Counted from the stretch's first letter, positions 10,867 through 22,660 are shown. The stretch: 64,000 nt of DNA from Eublepharis macularius (GCF_028583425.1 NC_072795.1:73236001-73300000), one strand, 5' to 3'. Notes: generated by a model from the letters alone, not told the origin. Program-made: numbers and translations.

Positions 10867-12370
10867 CACTCTGAAACCCAAACAATCTTTGGATCACTCC
10901 AAATCACACACCGCTGAACTCCAGAGACTGTCCCCTACAAGAGGATATGTGCTGGTGCTGATCCAGTCTCTGGTTCTGGACCTAAGGCCTGGAATGTGGC
11001 CTCCCTCCAAGCACCTGTATTAGACATGGCTTTGAATAAGGAAGTGGTGAAAATATAAGCCCTCTGAAATCCAAAACAATCTTTGGATCACCCCAAATCA
11101 TAGACCCCTGAACTCTAGAGACTGTCCCCTACAAGAGGACATGTGCTGGTGCTGATCCAGTCTCTAGTTCTGGACCTAAGGCCTGGAATGTGGCCTCCCT
11201 CCAAGCACCCTGTATTAGACATGGCTTTGAATAAGGAAGTGGTGGAAATATAAGCCCTCTGAAACCCAAACAATCTTTGGATCACTCCAAATCACACACC
11301 CCTGAATTCCAGAGACTGTCCCCTACAAGAGGACATGTGCTGGTGCTGATCCAGTCTCTGGTTCTGGACCTAAGGCCTGGAATGTGGCCTCCCTCCAAGC
11401 ACCCTGTATTAGATATGTCTTTGAATAAGGAAGTGGTAAAAATATAAGCCCTCTGAAATCCAAAACAATCTTTGGATCACCCCAAATCACACACCCCTGA
11501 ACTCCAGAGACTGTCCCCTACAAGAGGACATGTGCTGGTGCTGATCCAGTCTCTGGTTCTGGACCTAAGGCCTGGAATGTGGACTCCCTCCTAGCACCCT
11601 GTATTAGACATGGCTTTGAATAAGGAAGTGGTGAAAATATAAGCCGCCTGAAACCCAAAACAATCTTTGGATCTCTCCAAATCACACACCCCTGAACTCC
11701 AGAGACTGTCCCCTACAAGAGGACATGTGCTGGTGCTGATCCAATCTCTGGTTCTGGACCGAAGGCCTGGAATGTGGCCTCCCTCCAAGCACCCTGTATT
11801 AGACATGGCTTTGAATAAGGAAGTGGTGAAAATATAAGCCCTCTGAAACCCAAAACAATCTTTGGATTACACAAATCACACACCCCTGAACTCCAGAGAC
11901 TATCCCCTACAACAGGACATGTGCTGGTGCTGATCCAGTCTCTGGTTCTGGACCTAAGGCCTAGAATTTGGCCTTCTTCCAAGCACCCTGTATTAGACAT
12001 GGCTTTGAATACCGAAGTGGTGAAAATATAAGCCCTCTGAAACACAAACCAATCTATGGATCACCCCAAATCACACAGCCCTGAACTCCAGAGACTGTCC
12101 CCTACCAGAGGACATGTGCTGGTGCTGATCCAGTCTCTGGTTCTGGACCTAAGGCCTGGAATGTGGCCTCCCTCCAAGCACCCTGTATTAGGCGTTGCTG
12201 TGAATAAGGAAGTGGTGAAAATATAAGCCCTCTGAAACCCAAACAAATCTTTGGATCACCCCAAATCACACACCTCTGAACTCCAGAGACTGTCCCCTAC
12301 AAGAAGACATGTGCTGGTGCTGATCCAGTCTCTGGTTCTGGACCTAAGGCCTCCTTAGTGGCCTGCCTGG
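10867..12370. repeat. Satellite-like tandem array, unit about 193 bp, about 7.8 copies
   Basis: The motif CTCTGAAACCCAAACAATC recurs near 10869, 11061, 11255, 11450, 11646, 11839, 12034 and 12229, always followed by the same body (CCAGAGACTGTCCCCTACAAG, then GCCTGGAATGTGGCCTCC, then ATGGCTTTGAATAAGGAAG). Copies differ by a few per cent, so amplification was not very recent. Short minus-strand frames recur with the unit and look incidental. Confidence 0.9.
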
Positions 12371-12551
12371 AAAAAACTTGTATTAGACATGGCTTTGAAT
12401 AAGGAAGTAAGGAAGTATAAGTTTTTTTCCAGGCAGGCCACATAGGAGGCCTTAGGTCCATAGCCAGAGACTGGATCAGAACCAGCACGTGTCCTTTTGT
12501 AGGGGACAGTCTCTGGAGTTCAGGGGTGTGTGATTTGGGGTGATCCAAAGT
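12280..12551. repeat. Inverted terminal unit of the 193-bp array (fold-back)
   Basis: The last direct unit (about 12280-12380) is followed after a loop of about 40 bases by its reverse complement (about 12420-12551). The inner arms are TGGCCTGCCTGGAAAAAAC and its complement at 12424-12443. The unit at this end differs from the array units around the GCCTGCCTGG motif. The whole could be a fold-back transposon whose left arm seeded the tandem array. Confidence 0.8.
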
Positions 12552-12840
12552 TTTTTTCTGCTTCAGCTGCCGCCCCTTTCTTCTTATTGAATTGTTCTGG
12601 GGGCATCCTATTTTGAAGCTGTTCACTCAAGATCTGGGTTTTGTAGGATGACCCAGTATAGGTCCACTTAGAGTGCTGAGTCTTCTGAATATGGAGGTGT
12701 ATGATATGTGCCCCTGCAAACTTCATTTTTGAGTTTAGAGGTTTTCAGTTTTCCCACAATATTTTTCTTTGGCTTTGCGAATAACAAATAAGGAATAAGG
12801 AACTGCGAATAAGAAACTGGGAACCAACTTCAGCTTCTAG
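12552..12840. other. Short interval without a recognised gene
   Basis: A minus-strand frame (12726 to about 12520) starts with ATG and runs into the inverted satellite unit. It has no recognisable domain. Near 12780 there are imperfect repeats of GAATAAGAA/GGAATAAGG. Confidence 0.4.
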
Positions 12841-13587
12841 GTTAACGATAAGTTTAAGGATTGGGACAAGTTAAATTTGTCCTGGGCTGAAAAAATACTG
12901 CTAGTCAAATCCATGATTTTACCTCTTTTCTTATTTAACTTTCGTATGCTGCCTATTCATCTCACAGATCAAGATGTCCAGTCATGGCAAAGTCTCATAA
13001 ATAAATTTATCTGGGCTAACAAACGCCCTAGAATCAACTTCTCAACCATGAAATGTGCCTCCAATAGAGGTGGATTGGCTATACCTGATTTAAAACATTA
13101 TTACATGGCTGCTCAATTAGCTAATATAGTGCTTTTGTTAAATCCTACAGAAAATTTAGACTGGAGCTATGCTGAAACGACACACATTTCCCCACATGAC
13201 ATAAAAGATATAATCTGGACAGATCATAAAAGCAGATCAGTTCAAACATTTACCAATCCTTTTCTGAAATCTACTCTAATAACTTGGGACAGGGTAAGGC
13301 AGTATCTAGCCCCCACTCCTCCGTTATCATCCTTCCTGGACCAATCTTGGTTTCCACCTGGAAAGCATTTAATCTCATTCCAGAAATGGAAGATACTTAA
13401 GAAAAGTAGAATTATGGATATAACCAAACAAGGGGCCATCCTAAGTAAAGGGCAAATTGAAAAAGATGCAGCTGATACCTTGCCATGGTACCAATACTTA
13501 CAACTGTCACACCTTATAAACAGCCAACCAATTGCAAATGCTCTGAAACGTGAGCTAACAGACTTTGGTCTTTTCCACACGTCCCTA
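12841..13587 (+). mobile_element. L1-clade LINE, ORF2 fragment, left part (interrupted by Harbinger)
   Basis: Translation gives the region of L1 ORF2 after the RT palm, with the typical series: 'SWAEKI..VKS..LP' then 'W..LINKFIWANKRPRI' then 'RGGLAIPDL..YY.A'. The frame is open from 12877 until the transposon junction near 13587, where L1-like coding stops in mid-domain. It resumes at about 22661. The element is 5'-truncated at about 12841. No target-site duplication was found by eye. Confidence 0.85.
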
Positions 13588-14556
13588 TTTTCGCGTCATG
13601 TAAGTGAAAGCATCCAGTCAATTTTGCTTAAGTACACACGTCTCCGCATCCCAGTCGCGAAAATCCCGAAATTGACTCGTGATGCTTCCGTTGCAAATGC
13701 TCTCTCCCTTGTCCCGCTTTTTCCAAGCTTTGACGGATTTTGACGCTTTTTCTCTGCTACGTGGGGAATCTTTTTTCCCGCTTTTCCCAAGTTCCGTCAC
13801 AAACGCTGTTTCTCCACCCCCCACGGCCCGTCTGTGATCTTCCAACCCACGTGTTCTCTCGGACTTGGTCGGGGGAAGGCAGAGTCAGCAATTCTGATGT
13901 GTGCTTTCTGCCCGCAGTGACCCCTTCCCTTTTTTTAAAAAAAAATGGAAAGTTTATCGTTATTTCGAACAAGCAATATCAAACAAAGACATAACCATAC
14001 ATCATTGATCATGTTTTGTGATTAGGCATGGCATCTTCGAGTTTTCCCATTTTGAATTTCTATGAATTATCTCACTATAGCGTGAGTGGCAGTTTCGAAT
14101 TTGTCAGTGTTAATTGCTCTGCGCTGACTTGCTCGTCTAATGATGCGAAGTACCGATGGTTCACTGAAAAAGACCAGAGCAATCTTCGCGGTTTAAATGG
14201 GAGAACGGAGAGAGTTTTAAATGCGCAGAGTGCTAGTGAACCGCTCAACAATAGAAGAGTGGAGTGTGTGAAACAGGCTCAGCATCAAGCTATTTGTTGT
14301 AATTGGAACATTGATTGGTTGTTAATTTATCAGATGTACAGTGCATTTTTTTGTTTCATTTAAACAGTTGGATGTGAAATTTTTTATAATGTTTATTTAT
14401 CTACCGAGCAGGATGGTTTCCGCACGATTTTGAAAGCATCCCATTCAAAAAAAGGCTCGAATATTTTAGGCGCGAAATTCAAATTGTCAAACCAGAATTC
14501 TTCAGGAACCGATATCCGGACAACTTTTAGGCAGATCGTGTCTCGGATGAAGGAAG

Positions 14557-17012
14557 ATGTCGAGCCATGCCAAGAGCATTGGAGTTCGAGGTTCATCATG
14601 GAGGGAGAAGGAGATACTTGATCTACTTAGTTGTTGGGGCGAGGAAAAAATTCAGGAGGCTCTGAAAAGCTCCCATCGTAACTTTGATTGCTTTATGCGA
14701 GTGGCGGAGCAGATGGCACTTAGAGGACACAAACGATCTGCTTTGGAGTGCCGCTCAAAAACAAAGACCATGCGACTAGAATACAAAAAGGTGATCACCC
14801 ACAATGGCCGTTCGGGAAACGCTCCCATAACTTGTCCCTACTTTCGGGAGCTTGACAGTATTCTGAGAGGTGACGCGAGTGTCCGACCGAAACGACTGTC
14901 TAGAAGCATGGTCCTACAAGTGGTGGTAGAAAACGGTGGGAATGCCCTGGAGTTGCAGGAGGGATCAGAGGAGCTTTTCTCCCATGAGATGAGAACCACG
15001 GAAGGGGGGCTTCTGCGCACTTCCACTCCATGCTATGATGGTGAGTCAGATTTCCCTCTGACATTAACTGTTTTGGTGATAATCCTCACACTTACAACAG
15101 CTGCAATTGTGATTAGCATGAAGGGCATGATTTTAGGGGCAAAAACTCAATCGGTGCTTACCGGGTGTGCCTTTCCCTGTTACACCACCACCGAGAATCA
15201 CAACTTTTTGTTTATATGTCAATTGTGAACGGGGAGCACACCAGTCTCACCTTTTGTTGCTTCCCAATGTGTTTTGTGTATGATTCCCGTGGAGAAATCA
15301 ATGGCAAACATACCTTCTATTCTTTATGTGTTAAAAGAACGTTAAAAATGTGGGTCAACAGTGCAACATTTCTCTCTTTCGATGATATGATATTGAGTAA
15401 TTTTTTTTCCTTGTTACCCCAACCTAGTGCTCAATCTTGACCACCCGGAAATGACTGCACCTCTTTCTGATCCTGATGTGACAATTGATGGTCTTGATGG
15501 CAGTGGTAAGACAGTTCTCTGTGATGATAGATTTAGGTGTTGGTTTTCAGTTAGATGTGATTGACATGCAAAATCACACCTGGCACAATGTGACAAGCAT
15601 TAAGTGGTCTTTCAATGTTTGTGCTTACACGTGCAACATCACATGTGAAAAACAGTGTTCTTGCAATACTGTTTACATGGCTTGTGGTCCACTAATCAAA
15701 TGTGGATTGCAATGCGAGACATCTCATGAAGACACATTGTGGTTAAGGTGCAAAAATATTTTAAAATATGACTGATTTTGATTGTTGCATATGTGTTATC
15801 TACGTTTTCCCTTTTTTTAAAATCTGCAATTTCACTTTAACCACTCATTCCTATGCTCTTTTACAGGTGGAAACCAATCTCTGGCAGGCAGTGAGAGTGA
15901 TCGTGCGGATAAAGAAAATGCAGTTCCAGATCCAGGAGAGGGTACGTATTATATTCATTCGTCGCGGTAAACCGCATGATGAACAGCTGTGACTGAAACC
16001 AATGTGGGAGATGAAGAACAGCGGTCACGGCACTTGCCATAAATAAAACATCAATCTTTGTTTTGACGGGACTCTAACAACAGGGGATTCTTTGGGGGGA
16101 AAATATAAAGAAATTTCTTGGCCAAGTGCCGTTACCGTGTCTCCACTATTGTTGCTGTCTGCTGCAAGACATGCCCCTGGTGGGCATGGTCATCTTGGTT
16201 ATCCAGCGACGTGAAATTTCCAATTTTCACGTACTGTGTGTTATCTTTTGCGCTTCATAATCCAGTGACAGTGTTTTTGATAATATAATCTGGATCAATC
16301 ACGCAAAGGAAAACCTGAGTGGGACACTTTTGTGCCATGATTTTTGTTATGGTGAGTGATATTCGACTACACATGGGCATGAGAATTTAATGCTGTCTGA
16401 GGTTTCTTTAACACAAGAAAAATAACATGACTTCACGTAAAGGACAGGCTGAAAAACAAATCTATTTGCTTCCTCATTGATCCTGATCTGTGTTCTGTGA
16501 AATGTCTTGGGCAGATTATCCTTTTTTCAAGGATCTTGCCATAGCATGCATGACTTTCTCTTCCTCACTTTTCCTTAGGACCCAATTTGAGACCTGATGC
16601 GGAGCTGTCTCCGGGAACGAGGCTTGCAAACATCAGAAGCCATCGTAGAAGAACAGCTGGACTGTATAGTGTGGCCGAATCAATGATGGCCCAGTCTTCC
16701 CAGGAACACAAGGCAGAATTGGAGGAGAGACGGAAAGAGCAGCAGGAGGCCAGACTGTGGCATAGTGAGTTTATGCAGGACAATAGGCAAGAGAGATTCG
16801 TTTTTCAGGAGGCTTTTACTCAGCATTTGGAGCTTCCTCGATGTGCAGTTAATGCATTAAACAACATGGGGGAGGCTGTAGCTCGTCAGCGGGAAATACC
16901 CACATCAGTTTCTGTGACGCCAGAACTGCAGGCACCATCTGCACATCGAGATAGATTGGGTCAGCCAAAACGTTCCTGTGTAGGCAAGGCAAGGGACCGT
17001 CTGACAATGTAG
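14557..17012 (+). CDS. Myb/SANT-like DNA-binding protein of Harbinger (gene A), four exons, intact
   Basis: Exons 14557-15040, 15428-15505, 15867-15941 and 16579-17012 join with GT-AG introns (donors GTGAGT, GTAAGA and GTACGT; acceptors after pyrimidine tracts). All introns are phase 1. The total is 1071 bases, so 356 residues plus stop, with no internal stop. The N-terminus is a Myb/SANT-like trihelix: W in 'SSWREKEILDLL', then 'RSALECRSKTKTMRLEYKK', then 'PYFRELDSIL'. An acidic linker follows. The last exon has a charged coiled-coil tail. The start is the ATG at 14557, which keeps the whole trihelix. An AATAAA lies 130 bases after the stop. In Harbinger elements this partner protein binds the transposase and transposon ends. 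A frame at 14028-14363 upstream was not used because nothing supports splicing it in. Confidence 0.8.
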
Positions 17013-17141
17013 TGGAATATTAGATGTCAGAGGTCGATTTTCGGAATCAGGTAAATTGTCTGTAGGGGTTGAGTGTGTTATGTTCTTGATGTACGGTTTT
17101 TGAAAAATTGAACATTAACAGAGACTGTTTTGTGTTTCAAG

Positions 17142-17157
17142 AATAAACTATTTTATT
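17142..17157. terminator. Back-to-back polyadenylation signals of the convergent SANT genes
   Basis: AATAAA on + at 17142-17147 serves gene A (stop at 17012). AATAAA on - (TTTATT on +, 17152-17157) serves gene B (stop at 17260). The two 3' UTRs therefore meet or overlap within a few bases, leaving almost no spacer between the converging transcription units. Confidence 0.6.
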
Positions 17158-17259
17158 TACAACCATAAGAATGGAAACACTCAATAAAGAACTTTTAAAA
17201 ACTATTTACATGTCAGATTAATGGATGCTGTGGTGGTACTTAAGTGAATCAACATTATT

Positions 17260-19505
17260 TTACTGAGTTTCCTGTCCTATGTGAGCGTTGTCTGCTGGGT
17301 GAGCCCTCTCTCTGGAACCTCTCTCCACCAGCTTCAGCCTTCTGCTGTTACATGCCATGGCCTTGTCTAAGCGAGTTACTCTTGCTTCTATCTTGTTCAC
17401 TACAGGGAAAAATAAAATTTATTGTCAAGATTTTTCACAATCAAATTGATAGGTCAACTGTTAATGGGGTGTTCTTTTCAATGTCATTTATATGCTGTTA
17501 CCCTGTGGTGAATCCAAGATAGAAAGGGTACTGTGGCATGTTTTTAAGAGAAAGATCATGCAAAAGAGAGAAAATCCTCCCAGAGAATCAGTCATTCTCT
17601 CTCATAGGGGAATCATTCACATAACACAAAAAATTCTCTAGGACCAAGAAGTGTGAGAGATGGGAGAAAAATAAAACGCTAGCTAATAATGGGAGTCCGG
17701 TGTTACTTACTGGTATTCATGATGCGCAACTCGATCCCTGCCATGGTGGCACACACATCCTCTGACTCCTGGGGAGCATTTGCTGTTATGGTGACGTGCC
17801 CACTCGTGCTTGGAGCATCCTCTCCTGCGACATCTCCAGAGGTCTCCTGAGTCACCGAGGCTCCTGAGTACAAAGCAAACATTATTTTTCTTTATAAAGG
17901 TGGGGAACAACTGTGTGTACAGGGTTTCAATGACAATTAATTATGGATAGTTTTGCAGGACACATTTCCATCGTGGGGAAAGAAGAATTGACCACATTTC
18001 ATTGAACACTACCTGGTTTTCATAAACCAGGGAAACATTTCAATACTGACAGTCAACACAGAACTAGAATTGATGACAAATGGGCACTGTGAACTCAGTT
18101 ATGGTAACATTCTCAGAACAATTGTATGATTTTGTGATGAAAGCAGGTCAGGAGGTGTGGATACTCTGGAATGCAATAAAACGTTGATCAAAATTTGAGC
18201 AATGATAGAATTGCATTACGTCAGTGATCAATTCAATGTCATACCTCCGGATTCATCCACAGTCTCCACCTGGTGTTCCCGATCTGGCGAGCCTGCAGTG
18301 GTCTGGGTCTCTTCTCCCACCGTGACTGCTGGATTATTTCCACCGCCAACAGACTGCCGGTCTATTCCTCGGCTGAGAGCTGCGTGGAAAAAGAGCAGGC
18401 ATGTGTTAACACATTCCCGTCCTGGGCATGCTTGAGCATTTTCATGTTCCTGGGCATGCCCCTTTATCCATTTTCTCAAAATTTTTCTATCCTATGTATT
18501 GTCAAAGGCTTTCACGTCCTGAGAATGATAGTTGTTGAGGGTTTTCCTGGCTGCATGGACACGGTCTTGGCATTGTGGTCAATGATGTTTCTCCAGCATC
18601 TGTGGCTGGCATCTTCTGCAAGTCTTGCACCAAAAGACAGATATCACTCAGTGTCACGTTGTCACACTCTGTGACACTGATTTAATTCTTTATTTCAGTG
18701 CGACACCTTCGAGTATGTCACCCTCGGCTGCTGGAGAGACGTCAGGAACTACAACTCCAAGAACATGGCAACACAGCCCAGAAATCCCACAGCAATCATG
18801 TAACCATCCGATTTGGTCGCCAGATGCACCTTCTCTCTCAAAAAGGCAACCTTTTTTTTGTAGGGAATTTATTTTCAATTTTTACTCTTGGGATGCGTTC
18901 ACTTAGGGGAAGCAATGGTTTGTTGTGCCCCCCCCTTTTTTTTGTTTTAAAGTGGCCAAAAAACCACTCTAGTTGAAACAAATGCAGTGGCTTATGGTTT
19001 CAACTGCACCTTTTTTTGCAATCTCAATCTAGATGTTACCTGAGCAACATTTCAGTTTGATTGCAGATTTACAGATGTGCTTATGCAAATGATTTTTTTT
19101 TCATGGAACAAGCAATCAGTTGGCACATAATGCACCTCCATTAGAACAGGAAAAAAAATACTAACCGGCATGGCGACGGTCCCTCCAACTCGGGCGGCCA
19201 GCTCTCTCCCACATCCTCATCATGGAGGCAAAGTAAGGCAGTTTCCCACTTTGCCGAGGGATGCCTTGCCATGCCTCCAAGGCATCAAAGAACGAGGACT
19301 TCACCCGTTTTAACTTTGATCTGCACTGCTCCGTCATTCTGGGGAAGCCCCGCTCAGTCATTTTTCTAGCTGCAATTCTGAAAATCAGCTTTGTGGGGAG
19401 ATGAGTGCTTGTCATCAGTCATGCAGCTTTCCTCGACTGAAGAAGCACAGTTAGAAGGGTCTCTACTTCGTCATCCTTCCAAAAAGCTCCCCTTCTGGAA
19501 GCCAT
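17260..19505 (-). pseudogene. Second Myb/SANT-like gene of Harbinger (gene B), four exons, one premature TGA
   Basis: Exons on the minus strand are 19505-19166, 18379-18245, 17863-17711 and 17399-17260. All introns are GT-AG and phase 1, totalling 768 bases (255 sense codons). Exon 1 is a SANT-like domain: 'FWKDDEVETLL', then 'RKMTERGFPRMTEQCRSKLK', then 'MMRMWERAGRP'. The middle exons are acidic and Ser/Thr-rich, and the last exon has a short heptad segment. One break is seen: a TGA at 19421-19419 (codon 29), inside the domain. Everything else is in register, so inactivation looks recent. The first intron (19165-18380) holds a Penelope-like fragment. Exon layout and phases parallel gene A, which suggests an old duplication or a shared exon plan. 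Confidence 0.7.
18488..18815. mobile_element. Decayed palindromic Penelope-like fragment in the gene B intron
   Basis: Starting with TATTGTCAAAGGCTTTCACG, this segment matches the termini of the large Penelope-like element at 30.6-34.3 kb. The left arm (about 18488-18680) is in minus orientation and the right arm (about 18690-18815) is in plus. The coding part is absent. Ribozyme cores are recognisable but mutated: on the minus arm CUGAAGA has become CAGAAGA, and GUC has become AUC. A short (tandem) GTGTCAC element lies between the arms. Confidence 0.7.
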
Positions 19506-20747
19506 CTTTTCTAGTTGGAAAACGGTCTATCGGAAAAGAGCGGGAGCATTACTGAGCATGCTCCAACCAAAAAAAATTAGGAAGGATGGAGGCCACAGAT
19601 TGCTCCGCGAAATCTGCTTGATAGGGAAACATAAAGGGATAGCCACGGAGAACGGTCAAGCGATCGCATTCACAGCACACCATTCCCAATGCACATGAAA
19701 ATTGCAGTGTGGCATTGGATCTTGACATTAAATAAGATACTTGCCCTCTGCTTTGTTTGTGGAACAAGACAAAATGTGTGCGCAGGGAACGAGGAAGAGC
19801 CACTCACATGGTCTATTCCTAGTTCCTGGGAGATATTAGGATTAATTTTCAAGTTAACGGGGTTTGGGGGGGGGGGTTGCATAAAGAGCTATACAGCTTT
19901 GCAGGCCATCAATGAGGGGGTGGTTTGAATATTGCGCTCAAAGCATAGTTTTGGATTGGACTTGAGTGATATGTCATTGTGAACCTTGGTTTTGGTCTAA
20001 TTTTCAAAATTAAAAAAAAAAATCGAACATGAATGCATAACTTGACATCACTTCCCCCTGGGCTGTCAGTGCAGACCGGTTTTATTTTTCCAATCCCAAA
20101 GGGATAAAAAAACCACTACAGGGGCTGCTGGTGAGGTGAACACACCGGCCGCTGTAGAAAAATGTCCTTTGCAAAGACAGCATACCGTGGGCAAAGTATG
20201 AACCAGGATTCCCGAATAAACTGTGCATGACGGGTTGCGTGTCCAAACTACTGCTATACCAAACCTGCTTCTGTTCACCATTAAAACTGCGGCTGTCACA
20301 TTTTGGGTGGCAAATAATTAGCCATGCCATCATTCCGTGCCATAGAAATTTGACACTAATCAGTGGCACTTTCTAAGAGCTGACACTTGATAGAGATCCG
20401 CAAGGTGGTTTTGTGTTACTTATCAATTTTTAAAAACCCATTAGTAACATGCACTCTCTCCCCACCATCTACGGAGGCAGCAGTTTAAACAAAGAACCAA
20501 CTACCACCATGCTGAATAAATCAAAAGATGCCTTAGTCACAAATACATTTATTAATTGGGGTGGAAGGGGAGGAAGAGTGTCAAATGCAGACATTGGAAG
20601 AGTTCAACAAAATGAGTGGAAACAATAATCAAGAACTATTTACACAGCCAAACAGCACAATATTAACGGCAACATATGTAATTGAAAGGATTGTGCACCA
20701 AGAGGGCAAAGAATAGCTGTCAGGTTAGGTTAACTCCTCGGAAAAAC

Positions 20748-22249
20748 TCAATGTCTTGCATTTGAAAACATGAATTTGGCCAAAGCGTCTCTGACCGCCT
20801 TCCCTTCCTCCAGATGGCCGCGGTCATCTGCCAGTCCTTCCCCTTCCTCCTGTGGCACTGGAACATGTCTCGGCTCTCCGTTCTCACAAACAACTGGGTG
20901 TCCCCGAGCCTCACAGATGTTGTGCAGTATCACACACGCCGACACCACAGTCACCAGGTTTTCTTCTCTGCAGTTCAGACGTGCGGCCAAACACCACCAT
21001 CTAGCCTTCAAACGGCCAAAACTCTGTTCCACCGAATTTCTAGCGTGGCACAGCACTTTGTCAAAGTGCCGATGCGCCGCAGAAACCGAGGATGTCCCAT
21101 AAGGTTTCATTAACCACCTTCTCAACGTATAAGCACCGTCGGATATAATAAGTGGAGGAACAGAGATGCCTTTCAAATTCATTGTCGGGTTTCCAGGAAT
21201 AAAGGTTCCCACATCCATTGCCACACACAGGGCTGAATTTCTAAACACAAAGGCATCATGGTTGCGCCCGCTCCAACCTATTTCCACATCAACAAATCGA
21301 CCACGATGATCAACGGTGCCCTGAAGAAGTATTGATGAGAATTTCTTCCGATTGATATACTCCTCGGATCTTTCTCCCGGGGTGCATATCGGGGTGTGGG
21401 ACCCATCCACTGTCCCCACACAGTGTGGAAAACCCATTGCGGAAAATCCATCCATAATTTGGTTGGAACAAGAGAGAGAGTGCTGTCAACCAATATTCAG
21501 TACAGTTAAATGTTAGCTGACAAATTGTGACAATTTTTAAACATTTATAATGACAGTAACCAGTAAACTTCCCATCCAATTTCCACCGCATTAGGGTGCT
21601 TTTCCGCCATATCGGTATTAATAACAAAGGTCCAAAAAAAATTCAAAATACATACCTGACCCACTTCACCGCCCAGGGAAACCATTCTGGAGAGCATCTC
21701 CAACTCCAAGGCGTAGCAGACCTCCAACACAATTGTTCCTATCATTGCGAGTCCGAGTCCGAACTGGTCACGGACCAATCGGTAGGCTATACCGTTGGCT
21801 AGACACCATAGTGCCACGGCCAGTCTCTTCTCCACGGGGACAGGGCTGCGCATTGTGGTTTCCTGCCGATGCAAGCGAGGTCGGAGAACATCCACAAGTT
21901 CCTGGAACGTGGAACGTGACATGCGAAACCCCTCGATCCAGTGGTGGTCTTCCCAGTTTTCAAGGACAATCTTGTCCCACCAATCCCAACTTCTTGGGAA
22001 GACCCAGTAATCCCTTGCTTGATGTTGCTCTGCCAAGGCGAACCATCTCTGTTTGAGCCACTGACTTCGTTGTAATCTGCGCCGGTCATTCAGTTTTCGT
22101 CTTTGACGGATAGTTTCTAGGAACAAAAAATAGGTTCTGTGCAGTCTGGACACATGTCTGAGATAGGCCCAGTAAATGTTCATCGTGCTCTGGATAAGGA
22201 GTATAACCAGTTTCGCCACCGCTATCATTGTTGTTGTGTTTGGAGCCAT
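20748..22249 (-). CDS. PIF/Harbinger DDE transposase, two exons
   Basis: Exons 22249-21656 and 21482-20748 join as CAG|GTATG ... ACAG|CAC in phase 0, giving 442 residues with no internal stop. Domestic relatives such as HARBI1 are about 350 residues, so this one has a longer N-terminus with a hydrophobic stretch and a basic segment. A helix-turn-helix region follows ('MSRSTFQELVDVL' to 'FGLGLAMIGTIV'). The catalytic triad is visible: Asp in GTVDGSH (codon 21407-21405), Asp in SDGAYT (21140-21138) and Glu in NSVEQSFG (21029-21027), followed by 'ACVILHNIC'. This is the DDE_Tnp_4 nuclease, which cuts and joins transposon ends in the nucleus. The start is the ATG at 22249. A minus-strand AATAAA lies near 20550. 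All catalytic residues are present, so activity is possible. Confidence 0.85.
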
Positions 22250-22660
22250 GTTTTTAGAACTGGATGTAGTTCGGTTCACAAAAGGAAAGCTCTAACAAGT
22301 GCTTAAAGGATTTTGCCAAATTCAAATTCTGCATCAAGGCAATCCACCAATAAAAGATAGGTAAGAAAAGGCGGGATAACAGGCAACACCAATTTTGAAC
22401 TCGGGGGCTGGCCTATTTTTTGAACTAGGGACAGATAAGTATATCGTTAAACTTGTATTTGGAAACAAAAAAAAAGGTCCGGAACATGTGACGGTTGAAG
22501 CAGACACGTGATCCGTTCGGAGAGATATGGCGCAATTAAGAATGGCGTGGGGACGGAAAGAAGCGCGAACAGAGCAGGATAAAAATGGGGGTCGGCTGCC
22601 ATGTGTACAAACCCGTGAAAATACGAGAGGGGAAAAAGCGGGAGAGAAGCGGAAAAATAA

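Larger units (their letters stand above)
13588..22660. mobile_element. PIF/Harbinger DNA transposon, about 9.07 kb, three genes
   Basis: This block separates two parts of one L1 ORF2. It carries a Harbinger DDE transposase (-) and two Myb/SANT-like genes (+ and -). PIF/Harbinger elements are known to encode a DDE_Tnp_4 transposase plus a separate Myb/SANT DNA-binding protein that helps nuclear import and TIR binding. The ends are approximate. Subterminal CCCGCTTTTTCC motifs occur in inverted orientation near 13717 and 22635, but I could not resolve clean terminal inverted repeats or a TWA duplication. A TA dinucleotide lies at both candidate junctions (13586 and 22658). Non-coding spans inside (13.6-14.5, 19.5-20.7 and 22.3-22.66 kb) hold nothing further that I recognise. 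Confidence 0.75.

Noticed and set aside
11591..12246. Minus-strand frames across the 193-bp array
   Set aside because: They recur with the repeat unit, are short and carry no domain.
13600..13602. TAA at the left Harbinger junction as one half of a TAA duplication with 22658-22660
   Set aside because: The implied transposon ends show no inverted repeat, so the duplication was not accepted.
14028..14363. 111-codon frame upstream of SANT gene A
   Set aside because: It has no domain and no clear splice link, and gene A is complete from 14557.
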